NCBI GenBank assembly: GCA_944474755.1
Contig: OX104123.1
Location: 61,187,898-61,251,897 of the forward strand
DNA from: Limnoperna fortunei
Lineage: Eukaryota > Mollusca > Bivalvia > Mytilida > Modiolidae
Length of the DNA stretch: 64,000 bases
Direction of reading: 5' to 3'
In this document: in pieces, positions 47,790 through 59,397 of the stretch
Layout of the letters: every line of letters starts with the position of its first letter
Position numbering within the stretch: the stretch's first letter is position 1
Translations under genes and position numbers: made by a program
The notes under the pieces: model-generated
Seen by the model: the letters and a program-made list of their open reading frames with translations, nothing else
Told to the model about the DNA's origin: nothing
Database searches by the model: none

Positions 47790-48075
47790 GGTACCCGTCT
47801 CTGTGAGCCCCGGCGACCTTGAGGTCAAGGTCAAAGATCATCAACCATGGTATGCAGCAACGCCTTGATATTGTTTACCCACATTCCAAATATCAAAAAG
47901 CCTACCCCGAAAGTAAAAAAATTACATCCCGAACATAAATTTCTCATTCAGAAAGCAATAATTTTACCTTAAGGTCAAAGGTCAACAACCCCAGTATGAG
48001 ACACATCACCTTGATAATATCTACCCACATTCCAGGTATCAAAAGACTACCTTCAAGATAAAATAGTTGTAGAAA
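47790..48075 (+). repeat. Diverged tandem pair with AGGTCA-type motifs
   Basis: Two related units of about 150 bp. Both carry an AGGTCAAGGTCAAAG or AAGGTCAAAGGTCAACAACC start, CCTTGATA, CTACCCACATTCCA and TATCAAAA. The AGGTCA half-sites resemble nuclear-receptor sites, but the segment looks like a dispersed repeat, so regulatory function is doubtful. Confidence 0.6.
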
Positions 48076-48300
48076 AATAAAATGTATTATTATATAGTAA
48101 TATTTTTCCCAATTGTATTTCATATAGCAATAAAGTGCAGTATATTTTCATATTTTACTCTGAATCTCGGCCTTTTATGTAATTTCCGGGAAAAGTGCAG
48201 ATGTGTTCCGAACATCGGCTTTATTATTTTACTGTTGTTTGGTAAACATCAAGGTTAGGTCAGTAACAAGTGCTTTTCATAAATTACGACGTTAACAACA

Positions 48301-48430
48301 ATGTCTGACGCATTCACGTGGGCTGAAGCTTACCAAGATAAAATCAAAGAGTTTTAGGCGTTTACTCCGCCATCGTTGCCTACGCGTCTGAAATCCAAGG
48401 ATAGCGACAACTACCGCAAGGCCTAAGAAA
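48301..48430 (+). pseudogene. Stop-broken coding-like fragment, identity unknown
   Basis: From an ATG at 48301 the frame reads MSDAFTWAEAYQDKIKEF, a stop, then AFTPPSLPTRLKSKDSDNY and another stop. Base composition is less AT-rich than its surroundings and residue use looks protein-like. It may be a fragment of a retroelement or of a retrocopied gene. I do not recognise the family. Confidence 0.3.
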
Positions 48431-49529
48431 CACTTTTTGTCTTTTATGAATATATAATTATTTACAAGTGGAGTACTTTGGGGGTGTTAATGGACGAGTG
48501 TTTAAGACATATTTCACAAACATTATGTATGTATGTTCAGGTAAACTGATGATCATTAGAGCATTACGTTATGTTTAGGGAAGGTTTTGGTTGTAAAACA
48601 AAGTTATACCAAAGACTATATTATCTTAAATAAACATTAGCTAAATATTTACTAATGTAATGCTTTAGGTGAAATAAGCGGTGATTATACTAGTGTTAAC
48701 CGTTTTATCTGGGTATTTATCTTAAAATGTTTTTGTACCTTCTCTAAATATGTTAATTTATGACTCGTCAATGATTTATTTCCTTATATTGCGAGAAAAA
48801 ATCAGATACCAGTATTTCATATTTTATTTATTATATGCTGTGTCCGTTACACTTTATATATATACACATTGACATAAACCAAATAATAACAAACCTTGTA
48901 TGATGGATGTATGGGTTTAACACTGTGGTGTTTACTGACATAACAGTTAAATGCAACAGTATAACGGTGTGTTTTCAAAAACCACAGGGCTGATGCACAT
49001 TTACATTTTCAATAACATAAAAATGTAATTTAAAAGGACGAAGAAATTTCCGACAGAAACACACAACAAACTAAAATAAAATGAGAAAAATCTGAACTAA
49101 TGCGAATAGTCTTTTCCATATTTTATGGCCAAAGTTCCAATATTACAAATATAACAACAAAGCTGTCTAAAGATTAAAACTTTGAGGTGGAGGAGATTAT
49201 TCTTTGTGTTATTGTATGAGCGGTTGGTACTGAACTTCTTGTTACAGCTATACCACATCTCAAAAGCTATCAACTTCTCGTTTTGTTTTTTCATCTGTAA
49301 TTTTGTTCATCCACTCAGTATTTCATATTGTCTTTCGTCTAAATGTGGTTGTTTTATTATTGTCTGTAAACCATTACTTCATTAATGTGTATTTTTAAAA
49401 TGTGACACGCATTTTCTGTATTATATCAAGGATAAATGAAAACTTGTATTACCTGAACATTAAACAAAAGAAACATACTTTTTAGCAAGACTTTTGGAGT
49501 CTTACTTTTTTATTGTGTAATAGGTTTGC

Positions 49530-49537
49530 TATAAATA
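49530..49537 (+). promoter_or_regulatory. TATA box of gene D
   Basis: TATAAATA, 57 bp before the ATG, in a context shared with gene C. The 5' leader also shares GTCGACTA...ATATCACCATGG with genes A and B. Confidence 0.75.
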
Positions 49538-49586
49538 CTTAGCTCTAATACATTAACATCGTTGTCGACTAAACCAAGATATCACC

Positions 49587-50980
49587 ATGGTAAAACTAGG
49601 AATTGTTTTGACCCTTGTAGTCGTTCTTTACTGTACCGTATCTTATGGCCATAACTACCCAGGAGACATACACGGGGTAGGATCGAGTGGATTTCCTGGA
49701 ATCAGCGATGGTGGTGATCCAAGCATTGGAGCAGGTGTTGATTCAAGATTACAGTTTGGAGGAGTTGGTAGCATAGGGTCTACAGGCGGATTCGGCAGTG
49801 GTGCAGGTAAATTCCTGAGCTTCTTAAGCACGGTCAATTATTTAACAGTTAGATATTCATTAAACATACTCTATTTCATTTGTTCAAAATGATATAAGTT
49901 ATGCAACGCATTTGTATAAATAGAAAAAAAATTCTTCAAATGAATTAATTATAGTTTACCTAACATTATATTATTTAAACACAATTAGGACCTGTTGTGA
50001 TGCATTGCTAGAAAAGGACTTTAACAAGAATCCTCATATAGTTTATTAATGAATTAAATCTTTATAAACTATAACAATTTTAACTTCAACATTTATAGTA
50101 CATGAGGCTCTATTTCATATTGATATTTATAAGAGAAAACCTATTGTCATTAATTATAAGTCATAATTTAAATTTCCTTCACATATATTTTCAAATTGTT
50201 TGAAAGTACCAGATATTTTTATTTGGAAATTGTAGCTATCCAAATAATCAGATTTGGTTTAATGTTTTTAAGCTTTGATATTTAAGCTCGTCAAAATACT
50301 ATTTTGGGTGGTTTGAATTCCTTGATCAGACGAACCGTGCATCTGGTGTAATAAATTTTATAACCTTGGTATCTTCTAATTTTATTACATGAAATATAAG
50401 TTGTTGAAGCTCGTTAATTTGACGTAGAGATAACTTGATAAACACCAGACTCTAACACGTACGACCACGAGGAGTTGGAAGACAAAAGCGAATCACTATT
50501 CAATTTTCAGTGCTACTATAAGTGTTGCCTAGATGTACCTATATACGTGACAATTTAAATGTCCGTCTTAGTGTTCTATGTTTTTATAATAAACAAACCA
50601 AATCATTATTATAAGAAGTAGTTAGACTTCTTACTTTTAAAATCCGTAAAAGGGGCTATTCTTTAAAGAGGGATGTGTACCTGTGTTAGCCCTATCCTTT
50701 TTCAGGGCGTTGGTGGTGTACTTGTCGACATTGGTGGTGCCGTTTCGGAGAGTGGCAAGTAAGGAACACATGTGGTCTTCCCTTTTATCCATGGTGGTAT
50801 AAAACTTGCTGTAAATGGTTACCATGGTGGCAAACAATTTCCAGGTTTGGAGGGTACAGTGGATACAGTGGCCAGGATGGCTTCAGTGGTGGCATGGGAT
50901 CTTATCCCTACTCGAGCAACATAGGCTTCCCCGGATTTCCTGGGACAGGTGAACGGCCCCACTTTGGCAAATCCTACTAA
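49587..50980 (+). CDS. Secreted glycine-rich Trp/Cys-domain protein, gene D
   Basis: Exons 49587-49806 and 50706-50980 join in phase 1 to give 164 codons, with no stop. The signal peptide is close to that of C (VLTLVVVLYCTVSYGHN). Exon 1 continues Gly-rich (GGDPSIGAG, GGFGSGAG) to GGTGCAG|GTAAAT. Exon 2 follows TTTTTCAG and reads RWWCTCRHWWC, C, PFYPWWYK, TCCKWLPWW, then GYSGYSGQDGFSGGMGS and final GKSY. Its Trp/Cys domain is almost identical to that of C, with greater change in the Gly-rich tail. Exon 2 also holds an internal CAAGTAAGG, a possible cryptic donor. A 3'UTR intron (donor CAAAAG|GTATAC, acceptor TTTTCAG at 51178) is present. Role as for C. Confidence 0.78.
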
Positions 50981-51178
50981 AGCAAAAGGTATACAATTAA
51001 CTTAAATCTTAGTAAAAACTTGTCATAACTTAATATTTATTGATGACATTTACCTCTTGTAATAATTGAAAGATTAATTATGTTGCACATTTAAATATTA
51101 TTTACATCTATAATACAAAAGGGCATTATTCGCATTATCCCTACATTTTTTTAATTTAATTATTTTTTGTGTTTTCAG

Positions 51179-51245
51179 AATAGGATACAATACGATGACA
51201 ACCAGACCTTCTTGTATGTTATTAAAGCATTACAAATTGCTATCT
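51179..51245 (+). other. 3'UTR exon of gene D
   Basis: Starts after GTGTTTTCAG. Contains ATTAAA. The end is approximate. Confidence 0.6.
51221..51226 (+). terminator. Poly(A) signal of gene D
   Basis: ATTAAA, the common variant, in the place where the paralogues have AATAAA. Confidence 0.55.
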
Positions 51246-51379
51246 TTGACATATTTATCTAACATATACAAGTTTCTGCAGCGCGATATGGAAGTTTCAT
51301 TGCTATGATATTTTCACAAAGCGAGTTTTCATTTATTTAGTAACAGCAAAGTAATTACAAACAGGTGGGCCTATACTTA

Positions 51380-51720
51380 AAGGGTTATGAGTACTCGATC
51401 CACCCCTAGCGCGTCCATAAGAATCGGAGAGCGGAAGTCCTCTCTTCTGAAATCCTGACCACGGACTTTAATAAATAACGTGTTTGGAGAGAGCCACGCT
51501 ACTTGCAATGTTAGGAACACTTTAATTTGTAGTTTGAGAAAAAAAGTAGGTGCGTTGTAACCCCTACAAAAGGCTACAATCTCAAAACCAACCCAATACT
51601 TTTTAAATGTTAGTAAAATTTTCGTACAAGGTCTATTCCTTTTCCCATTGATCTATTGGCTGTCAACTTGTTTTTGTACTAAATGTAGTTAAAACATTGC
51701 TCGATATCAGCCATCAATCA
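51380..51720 (+). mobile_element. SINE-like family B copy
   Basis: Contains AACGTGTTTGGAGAGAGCCA, CGCTACTTGCAATGTTAGGA, ACCCCTACAAAAGGCTACAA and AAAACATTGCTCGATATCAG, ending in an AATC repeat. Confidence 0.5.
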
Positions 51721-52299
51721 ATCATCATTTGCAAACACTCAATTTGTTTTCATTATTCAAACAAACATTAACAATGCAAATTACATTAATGTTGATTCCA
51801 CATAAATTATTAAATCTTTGCATCATAAGAAAAAAGCGCATTAGAGCGTTTAGACTATTCACGTTTTCATTTACGTCGCAACTTTAGTTGCTTTATTACT
51901 TTACATTTCGATATAGGCTTATGAAACCCACAAGATAAAACATGCATAGGGTGAACTCATTTTAAATCAGGTAAACGCGTACCTGTACACAGTTCATAGT
52001 AAATGTTTAAGTTGAGAAACCACCAAACAGCGATATTCCGGACAAGTGTTTAGCATTTACATCTTGCTATAATTAACTTGCTGCAACTAAAAGACATGTA
52101 GATGTGTACTCGTATAAAATATAAACAAAGCTCATAGACTGACAACTTTACATTGTGCCATGCTTTGATTGTCAAACAAACACAGTTATCTCGCCTTAAA
52201 TAGATATACTGTTCACCTCAAAGAAAAATATCTATAGACCTGGTCCAAATACAACTCGTACTGATCTATTTAATCAGCACCTTAGGTATATGAATGTTG

Positions 52300-52640
52300 A
52301 TTGGTTGGATTTTTTATTTACGTTCAGCGAGCAGTATTTTAACTATATTCTGTTTAGAAACGATCTTTTCCGGGAAAGATTACCATTAGGCCCAGATTGT
52401 TATTGTAAGGGGGAAAGTATGGGTAATGGATACTGACAGAAGATCTAGACCTTTGTAGCGGCTACAACGAGACTGTCTCATTGATATCTACAAAAGAACG
52501 GTCTATATCATTACCCACTGTGTTCAGCAGTAATGTCTTCCGTATAATGACCTGACAACCCCCAGCGAAACGGCTTCTCTATACGCCACCTGTGAGTGGA
52601 GCACATGGAACCCTCTCATTATGGCCCCAGACTTTATTTT
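52300..52640 (-). mobile_element. SINE-like family B copy, reverse orientation
   Basis: Begins TTGATTGGTTGG and TACGTTCAGCGAGCAGTATT, then TTGTAGCGGCTACAACGAGA, GGTCTATATCATTACCCACT and GGCCCCAGACTTTATTT: the block order of the family read backwards. Confidence 0.5.
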
Positions 52641-53129
52641 AATAACATAAATGTGTATCACATAGTGTATTAGAAAAACTATTTTACACAAATCTTTATC
52701 TGATATGTTTATTTTGTTTTAAAGCTTGAGTACAGACCTTTAAAAATTATTTATGAAAAAAATGTGATGTGTTGTTCTTTTTAAAATGCAGAAGAAAATG
52801 TGTATTATACTATAATATTGTATCTTCAACATTAAAGTCTCTAAAAAGGATTTAACAAACGGAAAAGTGGCCGCTGTTTTGATAATTAAATGTAAACATT
52901 TTTTGACATTTTTATGGCACAAGATACTTGACCATTAATGTTTTACCCACCAGTAATTACATACAGAATAAACAATTGTTGCTGATTTCTTAAAACTAAT
53001 ATATTAATATTAGACTACGATGCACGCCTTAAAGCTTACAGGAAAAAATATTTAAAAACGGAGCATTTTGGAATTATCTGTTGAACCTATCCTTATTGAG
53101 TACATTATTAGCTATATCATGGCAATCCT

Positions 53130-53215
53130 TGGCAATTAAGATAAGTCGAGCAAGCCGTGATGGATGTAATAATGGTCGAACTCACAGCCTCGATGTTGAC
53201 AGAGTATTTGATTAA
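53130..53215 (-). mobile_element. SINE family A fragment
   Basis: GCTATATCATGGCAATCCTT joins part of the core to the CAATCCTTGGCAATTAAGAT region and a tRNA-like head (GGTCGAACTCACAGCCTCGA); an internally deleted copy. Confidence 0.5.
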
Positions 53216-53764
53216 TATTAAATGTCCAAAACCCTTTACCAATCGGTCATTGATGCATCGCTTGTATTGAAGTTTGATTTCACTTCATTATTTATTGAAG
53301 CGGTCGGGATTAGCAGGCATGGAACGCTTTTAATTTAATTCAATGCTGCATTCCATCTTTGGTACACAGAAGACACTTTTGCTTCATCATATCAACATGT
53401 GAAGTTTTTAAGGTTTCAAATGTCGATGCGATGAGGTCAAATATCTTAAAATTAATGGTGTAAAATCGGTTAAAGTAATGGAACATTTATATCAAGGCCC
53501 TCATTGACTTCCGTTACACGACTGCACTTCCAGAAAAACACCACCATGTATCCAAAAACTACACGTGACTTGTAAATTGCAAGCGTTTTAATTTAAAAGG
53601 TTTAATCGCTATAAAACAAGCACTTCGAACAGAGAGTAAACTAATGGTAAATATATTTAGGGTCGGAATATTTAATTGTTCTTCAAAAAGAGGTAAATTC
53701 GCATGATACAATGTACACATACAGAATCTGTTCCTTATGAGTAAATTGTAAACACTGGAGAACA

Positions 53765-53930
53765 GTTTGTTTGTTTGTTTGTTTGATTGGTGTTTTAACG
53801 AAACTTTCAGCAATTTTTCAGCTATTTCATGGCGTCCAGTTTTTATTGGGGGAGGAAGCCGGAGTACAGAGAACCCCCGACCTGCGTTAGGAAAACTGGC
53901 AATCCTTGTCAATAAAGATTGAAGTCGAGT
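53765..53930 (-). mobile_element. SINE family A fragment abutting a 60-bp tandem array
   Basis: TTTG-repeat tail, GTTTTAACGAAACTTTCAGC, CAATTTTTCAGCTATTTCAT, TTTTATTGGGGGAGGAAGCC and GGAAAACTGGCAATCCTTGT. It stops at GAAGTCGAG, where the 60-bp array begins instead of the tRNA-like head. Confidence 0.8.
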
Positions 53931-55513
53931 ACAGAAAATCAGAAAAGGTTCTCTTATTCCTAGCACGATATCGCACAAGGTGGCATATAAAATGAAAATC
54001 AGAAAAGGCTATCTTAGTCAAAGCACGATATGGCACATGGTGGCATATAAAATGATAATCAGAAAAGGTTCTCCTACTCCCAGCACGATATGGCACAAGG
54101 TAGCATATAAAATGAAAATCAGAAAAGGTTCTCTTACTCCTAGCACGATATGGCACAAGGTGGCATATAAAATGAAAATCAGAAAAGGTTCTCTTACTCC
54201 TGGCACGATATGGCACAAGGTGGCATATAAAATGAAAATCAGAAAAGGTTCTCTTACTCCTAGCTATATATGGCACAAGGTGGCATATAAAATGATAATC
54301 AGAAAAGGTTCTCTTACTCGTAGGTATATATGGCACAAGGTGGCATATAAAATGAAAATCAGAAAAGGTTCTCTTACTTATAGCACGATATGGCACAAGG
54401 TGTCATATTAAATGAAAATCAGAAAAGGTTCTCTTACTTCTAGCACGATATGGCACACGGTGGCCTATAAAATGAAAACCAGAAAAGGTTCTCCTACTCC
54501 TAGCACGATATGGCACATTGTGGCATATAAAATGAAAATCAGAAAAGATTCTCTTACTCCTAGCACGATATGGCACAAGGTGGCATATAAAATGAAAATC
54601 AGAAAAGGTTCTCTTACTCCTAGCACGATATGGCACAAGGTGGCATATAAAATGAAAATCAGAAAAGGTTCTCCTACTCCTAGCACGATATGGCACAAGG
54701 TGGCCTATAAAATGAAAATCAGAAAAGGTTCTCTTACTCCTAGCACGATATGGCACAATGTGGCATATAAAATGAAAATCAGAAAAGGTTCTCTTACTCC
54801 TAGCTATATATGGCACAAGGTGGCATATAAAATGAAAATCAGAAAAGGTTCTCTTACTTATAGCTATAAATGGAACAAGGTGGCATATAAAATGAAATTC
54901 AGAAAATGTTCTCTTCACCTAGCAAGATATGGCACAAGTTGGCATATAAAATGAAAATCAGAAAATGCTCTCTTACTCCTAGATATATATGGCACAAGGT
55001 GGCATATAAAATGAAAATCAGAAAAGGTTCTCTTACTTATAGCACGATATGGCACAAGGTGGCATATAAAATCAAAATCAGAAAAGGTTCTCTTACTCCT
55101 ATCACGATATGGCACAAGGTGGCATATAAAATGAAAATCAGAAAATGTTCTCTTCATCTAGCACGATATAGCACAAGGTGGCATATAAAATGAAAATCAG
55201 AAAAGGTTCTCTCACTCCTAGCACGATATAACACAAGGTGGTATAGAAAATGAAAATCAGAAAATGTTCTCTTCACCTAGCACGATATAGCACAAGGTGG
55301 CATATAAAATGAAAATCAGAAAAGGTTCTCTTACTCCTAGCTATATATGGCACAAGGTGGCATATAAAATGAAAATCAGAAAATGTTCTCTTCACCTAGC
55401 TAGATATGGCACAAGTTGGCATATAAAATGAAAATCAGAAAAGGCTCTCTTACTCCTAGCACGATATGGCACAAGGTGGCATATAAAATGAAAATCAGAA
55501 ACGGTTCTCTTAC
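53931..55513. repeat. 60-bp tandem array, about 26 copies
   Basis: Unit contains GAAAATCAGAAAAGGTTCTC, TTACTCCTAGCACGATATGG and CACAAGGTGGCATATAAAAT. Variants include CTATATATGG, AGAAAATG and TTCACCTAGC. As 60 is a multiple of three, long ORFs open on both strands (for instance 53980-54411 plus and 53887-54396 minus), but these are a by-product of the period. Copies after about 54910 include units one base shorter. Confidence 0.95.
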
Positions 55514-58500
55514 AATCACTATAGTTATGTGACAGCCTGTATTTTTACTTTCTTTGATTTTTAAAGTACATTTTTATTTCCTTAGAAAATCCCCTACAAA
55601 GTATATTACACGTGATTTATTTCATTAAATTCAATGTCATCAATTACAAAAATGCACTTTGATGCAATTGATGATTGTGGTGTAAATAAATAACATGATC
55701 TGGTTAATGATCTAAGCCAATACTTGATTTATGAAAGGCGTTGTGTATGTAATGTATACATCAATTATTTAACAGAAATACTGCGACGCAGGAACACGAC
55801 TGTATACGTTATCTGGGTAACTTTTCTTAACGATTTCAAAGTATTTATGGCCCAAACTTGTAATATAATAACTGTTTATTTCAGTTTTATTTCTGCCCTC
55901 CGAAATAAGTGTGTCTTGTTATTCCTTCTTATACTTCCTGATCAGTACACCTACAGTTTGAACCTGGTTTATGTTATTCACTTTTGTCTTTGTTTTTTTT
56001 TTTGCTGTTCATATCGGTGGATCTTGCTGTTAAGTCGGTATCCTTGGTACATTTATACCCCATCCACGGTACTCCTCTTTGTGATAAAATCTTTGAATTT
56101 TATAAGAAATAAACACAATATTAAATTTGGCTTAAGGATATTCTGAAATATGCTGTGTCTTTCTAAGGACACATAGTTGTGCGAATAGACGTGTTTTTAA
56201 ACTTAAAGCAGCGTGATATGTTAACAGAAGAATTATATTTGAAAAATGTTAACGAATTGATTGGAAAGTACGTGTTTTTCGTTAAAGGAATAAGGCTAAT
56301 TGTTGAACCTATATCCGTGTGTACTGAAGTGTATGTTATGTTGTAAGAAGCTACTCCCGCGCAAAAACTAACAGCTATTTGCAATTTATTTATTGACTGT
56401 TTCCTTAACGACTAGCCAGCAGTTAAGTTTTATAAAAATTAAGAACAAGTTAGCAAACAATAAATAAAAAAAAATAAAGGATAAACCAAAAGGAGAAAAA
56501 ATTTCGACTCGTGTTGAAATTTTTAGTATTCAGTGGGGACCGAAAATTTACCTTTTTATAGCTGCTACAATAACCCTACTCTTTTAAATCTACAATATGG
56601 GTCCTTATCGTGCAAAATATTACCCTCTCGATGCTCGGCGGCCAGGATTTCTGCAATATTACCTGACAAACCCCCTCCCCCACAGAAGGGGGCTTTCGAA
56701 TCCGCTCTGAGCAGTTATGTGCGTTAAACACTGCCAGCAGAATAATTAAAGAATTTAGGTGAGTATTTTAAATTGGCAAACAATGTGTTCCAATATGACA
56801 AAAATTTGACAGAAAGAAATAACAACTGTTCAAACATATTAATTGAAATATTAAACTGGAGTTTCAACCAAAGAATAATAACGTATTACAAGGTGACTTA
56901 TATACATTTAGAAATGACACTTGACACTTACACTATAACCGTTATTTTAGTAGTCAAATCTGTGATCATCGTATATCCTAAATGCAAACCAAGTAATAAC
57001 TTTGTCGCATAGAAGAAATATACTGGGTGTGCCAGGGTTAACTGTGAAAGCGTAATGTCTAATACACCCATAGTACAAAATGTCTTTGTGACATGTGTCC
57101 AAACAAAATTTATAATGGGAAAGAAACTTGGCGGAAAAAAATGAAAATAAGAAAAAGAAAAATAACAGGTCTTTCCAATTGGAAAGTGGAAAGCCTTAAT
57201 TAATAAACAATTAAAAATTATTTTAAAAATTTACACTTTGTAATGCTCACTTGGTCTCCTGATACACCAGTGTATTTCAATGGATTCCCACATGACTGGG
57301 ATTCCAAAAATACACAACCTCTTTCCAAACTGATTTCTCAGATTAATAAATTTATATAATTTACAAAATGTTTTTTCATATTTTAGAGTTTTTTAAGAAG
57401 AGTTACAGATAATTAATTTACTGTCAACTATCGGTATATTAATTTTAACTGCAAGACAAATTGCCTGTGCTTCTTCAATAAATAATTAAGAAGCGGGTTG
57501 TATATTAAGCGTTTTAACGCGTTCTTCACCGCTCATTTCATTTGCAGAAATTTCAAAATTGTTTGACTGAATAGTGATAGTTAAACGATATTATTTCTGC
57601 ATCGTGCATAATAAAGATTGTGTCGAACGTTCCATTCTTTCTTAGATTATGCATAAAAGCTAGTTTGATTTTAACTACGTAGGATTATGCGGAATGTCAA
57701 TTTCATCTAAATGTAAACTCAAATTCGATTGTTGAAAATATTGTCATACGTTCAAAAAGAATTGAATACACAGTCAAGCAAGATTAGTAGGCTTTAATCT
57801 TTTTCATGTAAAGAATGCTCACCTGCTTCGACATACAAACTGTGTATAGGTGTGATTCAAAACGCTACAAAACAAAGTTGCAATCCATGATTTGTGTAAA
57901 TTATCAAAGATTTTGACAAATTACCTTCGAGTTCAACTATAAATTCAGTTTTAATCAGTGATGTATATCAATTCGTCCGTAGTAAGTGTTAACTACATTT
58001 TCTTAAAAATGTGAAGCCTTAGACATTCAGTATTTCAATATAATATGAGGTAAAAGGTTAGCGTCCAGTCCAATATTAGACTTAGCAAGGTATTTACATT
58101 TTAAATTTTATTATGCTTATCAGGTCATATTAGTTCTGGACAGATATGTTTTTCAGTGTTACAAAATTGCATTCCAACCTTTTGGCATTGGAAGGATAAA
58201 ATCCATTCTCAATTGCCCAAGATCTGCTTAAACTCAGTTAAACCCCTGATGCCCAAAGAGATCGGGATAAACTGTTTTTCGTCTATGTGGGTGTTAATTG
58301 TGTGAATCTTCATCCGTAACTATTTTTCTTTACCTTTTCTGTATCAATGCTAAGTGATAGAATATTGAAATTTTGTCATTAGCTTGGTATAATAATGCTA
58401 TATTGCAGTATTTATTTTTATATAATTGCTGTTTACCGACTTCTTCAATTATTTAAGCCAGCCGTAACCCTTTTCACATTATAGCACCGATGATTGTCAC

Positions 58501-59255
58501 AAATACTGACATGTTGTCAGTACCTTTGTATATATTTCTCATTGTATCTACTACAGGACAAATACAATGTACATGATGCATTATTATTTATTAATATCGT
58601 ACCTATATACAAGAATAAAGGCAAACACATCAGAACCTAAGAACAGCAGGTGAATCATCTGTCTAGTCTTGGGAAAGTGTCACGTCCATAGTAAATAATG
58701 GATTGCACGAGTTGTCTTTTTTAAATGAAAATCAAGCTTAGTTTATCTCCAGCTACTCTATATATAGTATCTACATGTTATGTATGTACTAAAAATTAAG
58801 AAAGTAAAACTTTTTTTCTGCTTGATAGATTTTGAAAAGTTGGTTCGATCCTGTTTACAGTAACTTTTTGTTATATAACCTATTAAACACTAACATAAAT
58901 AGTAAATTCTATAGGGTTATATAAAATATGTATAAGAGCATCAAGTCTTGTATATTACATAATTGTATCATGTCTATTTTGGTTGTGAAATTGGCGTAAG
59001 ACAGGGTGAAAATCTCTCGACTGTTCTGTTCAGTTTAATTTTTAATGAGTTACCTGTGTTCTTTCAAGACAAATAAAAAGCTGATTGGTTTAGAAAAAAA
59101 ATATAATGTTTGAAATCTTAATCAAGCCACAAACTACCTTAATCTTTTTCTTTTTCTCTATGAAGAGAAAACTGTCTTATTGGAAGAAAGTTAAGATGAT
59201 TTACTAAATGTCTATATCAATAGAGTGCTCAAGATGGTTCTAAGTATTCTACTTA
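55514..59255. other. Gene-free AT-rich stretch
   Basis: Contains a reverse family B copy (56530-56735). A 140-codon ORF at 55724-56146 lacks an ATG start and is T-rich and hydrophobic without motif. Nothing else is recognised. Confidence 0.45.
56530..56735 (-). mobile_element. SINE-like family B copy, reverse orientation
   Basis: GGGGACCGAAAATTTACC, GCTGCTACAATAACCCTACT, AAATCTACAATATGGGTCC and TGCTCGGCGGCCAGGATTTC match the reverse series of the family. A GC-rich palindromic part reads CCCCCTCCCCCACAGAAGGG. Confidence 0.45.
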
Positions 59256-59397
59256 AATAATAATGTTGTGTTTAGCATTCACTATGCCAAAATAGTGGCT
59301 AGGGTTGAAGAAATAGTGCGCGACTCGAAGGGGAGTTCACTATGTCTTCAACCCTGGCCACTATTTTGGTATAGTGAATGCAAAACGCAACATTATT
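59256..59397. mobile_element. MITE with about 60-bp terminal inverted repeats
   Basis: Left arm 59256-59316 (AATAATGTTGTGTTTAGCAT, TCACTATGCCAAAATAGTGG, CTAGGGTTGAAGAAATAGTG) pairs almost base for base with right arm 59336-59396. The loop is only about 20 bp. No coding capacity. The near-perfect arms suggest recent activity. The flanks are TA-rich, so the target duplication is unclear. Confidence 0.85.

Larger units (their letters stand above)
45680..49500. other. Mostly gene-free spacer between genes C and D
   Basis: Contains a 165-codon ORF at 45950-46447 without motif or splice context, a family B repeat (46490-46740), the AGGTCA-rich repeat (47790-48075) and a stop-broken coding-like fragment (48301-48430). 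Nothing else is recognised. Confidence 0.45.

Noticed and set aside
49655..49837. Pro-rich minus-strand ORF over gene D exon 1 (also 17556-17753 over gene A)
   Set aside because: Antisense of Gly codons reads as Pro and Ser; no independent support.
53887..55193. Long ORFs on both strands in the 60-bp array
   Set aside because: Period divisible by three with no stop in several frames; mirror ORFs on both strands and no start, splice or promoter context mark a by-product of the repeat.
55724..56146. 140-codon hydrophobic ORF
   Set aside because: No ATG at its start, T-rich composition, no motif or splice context.
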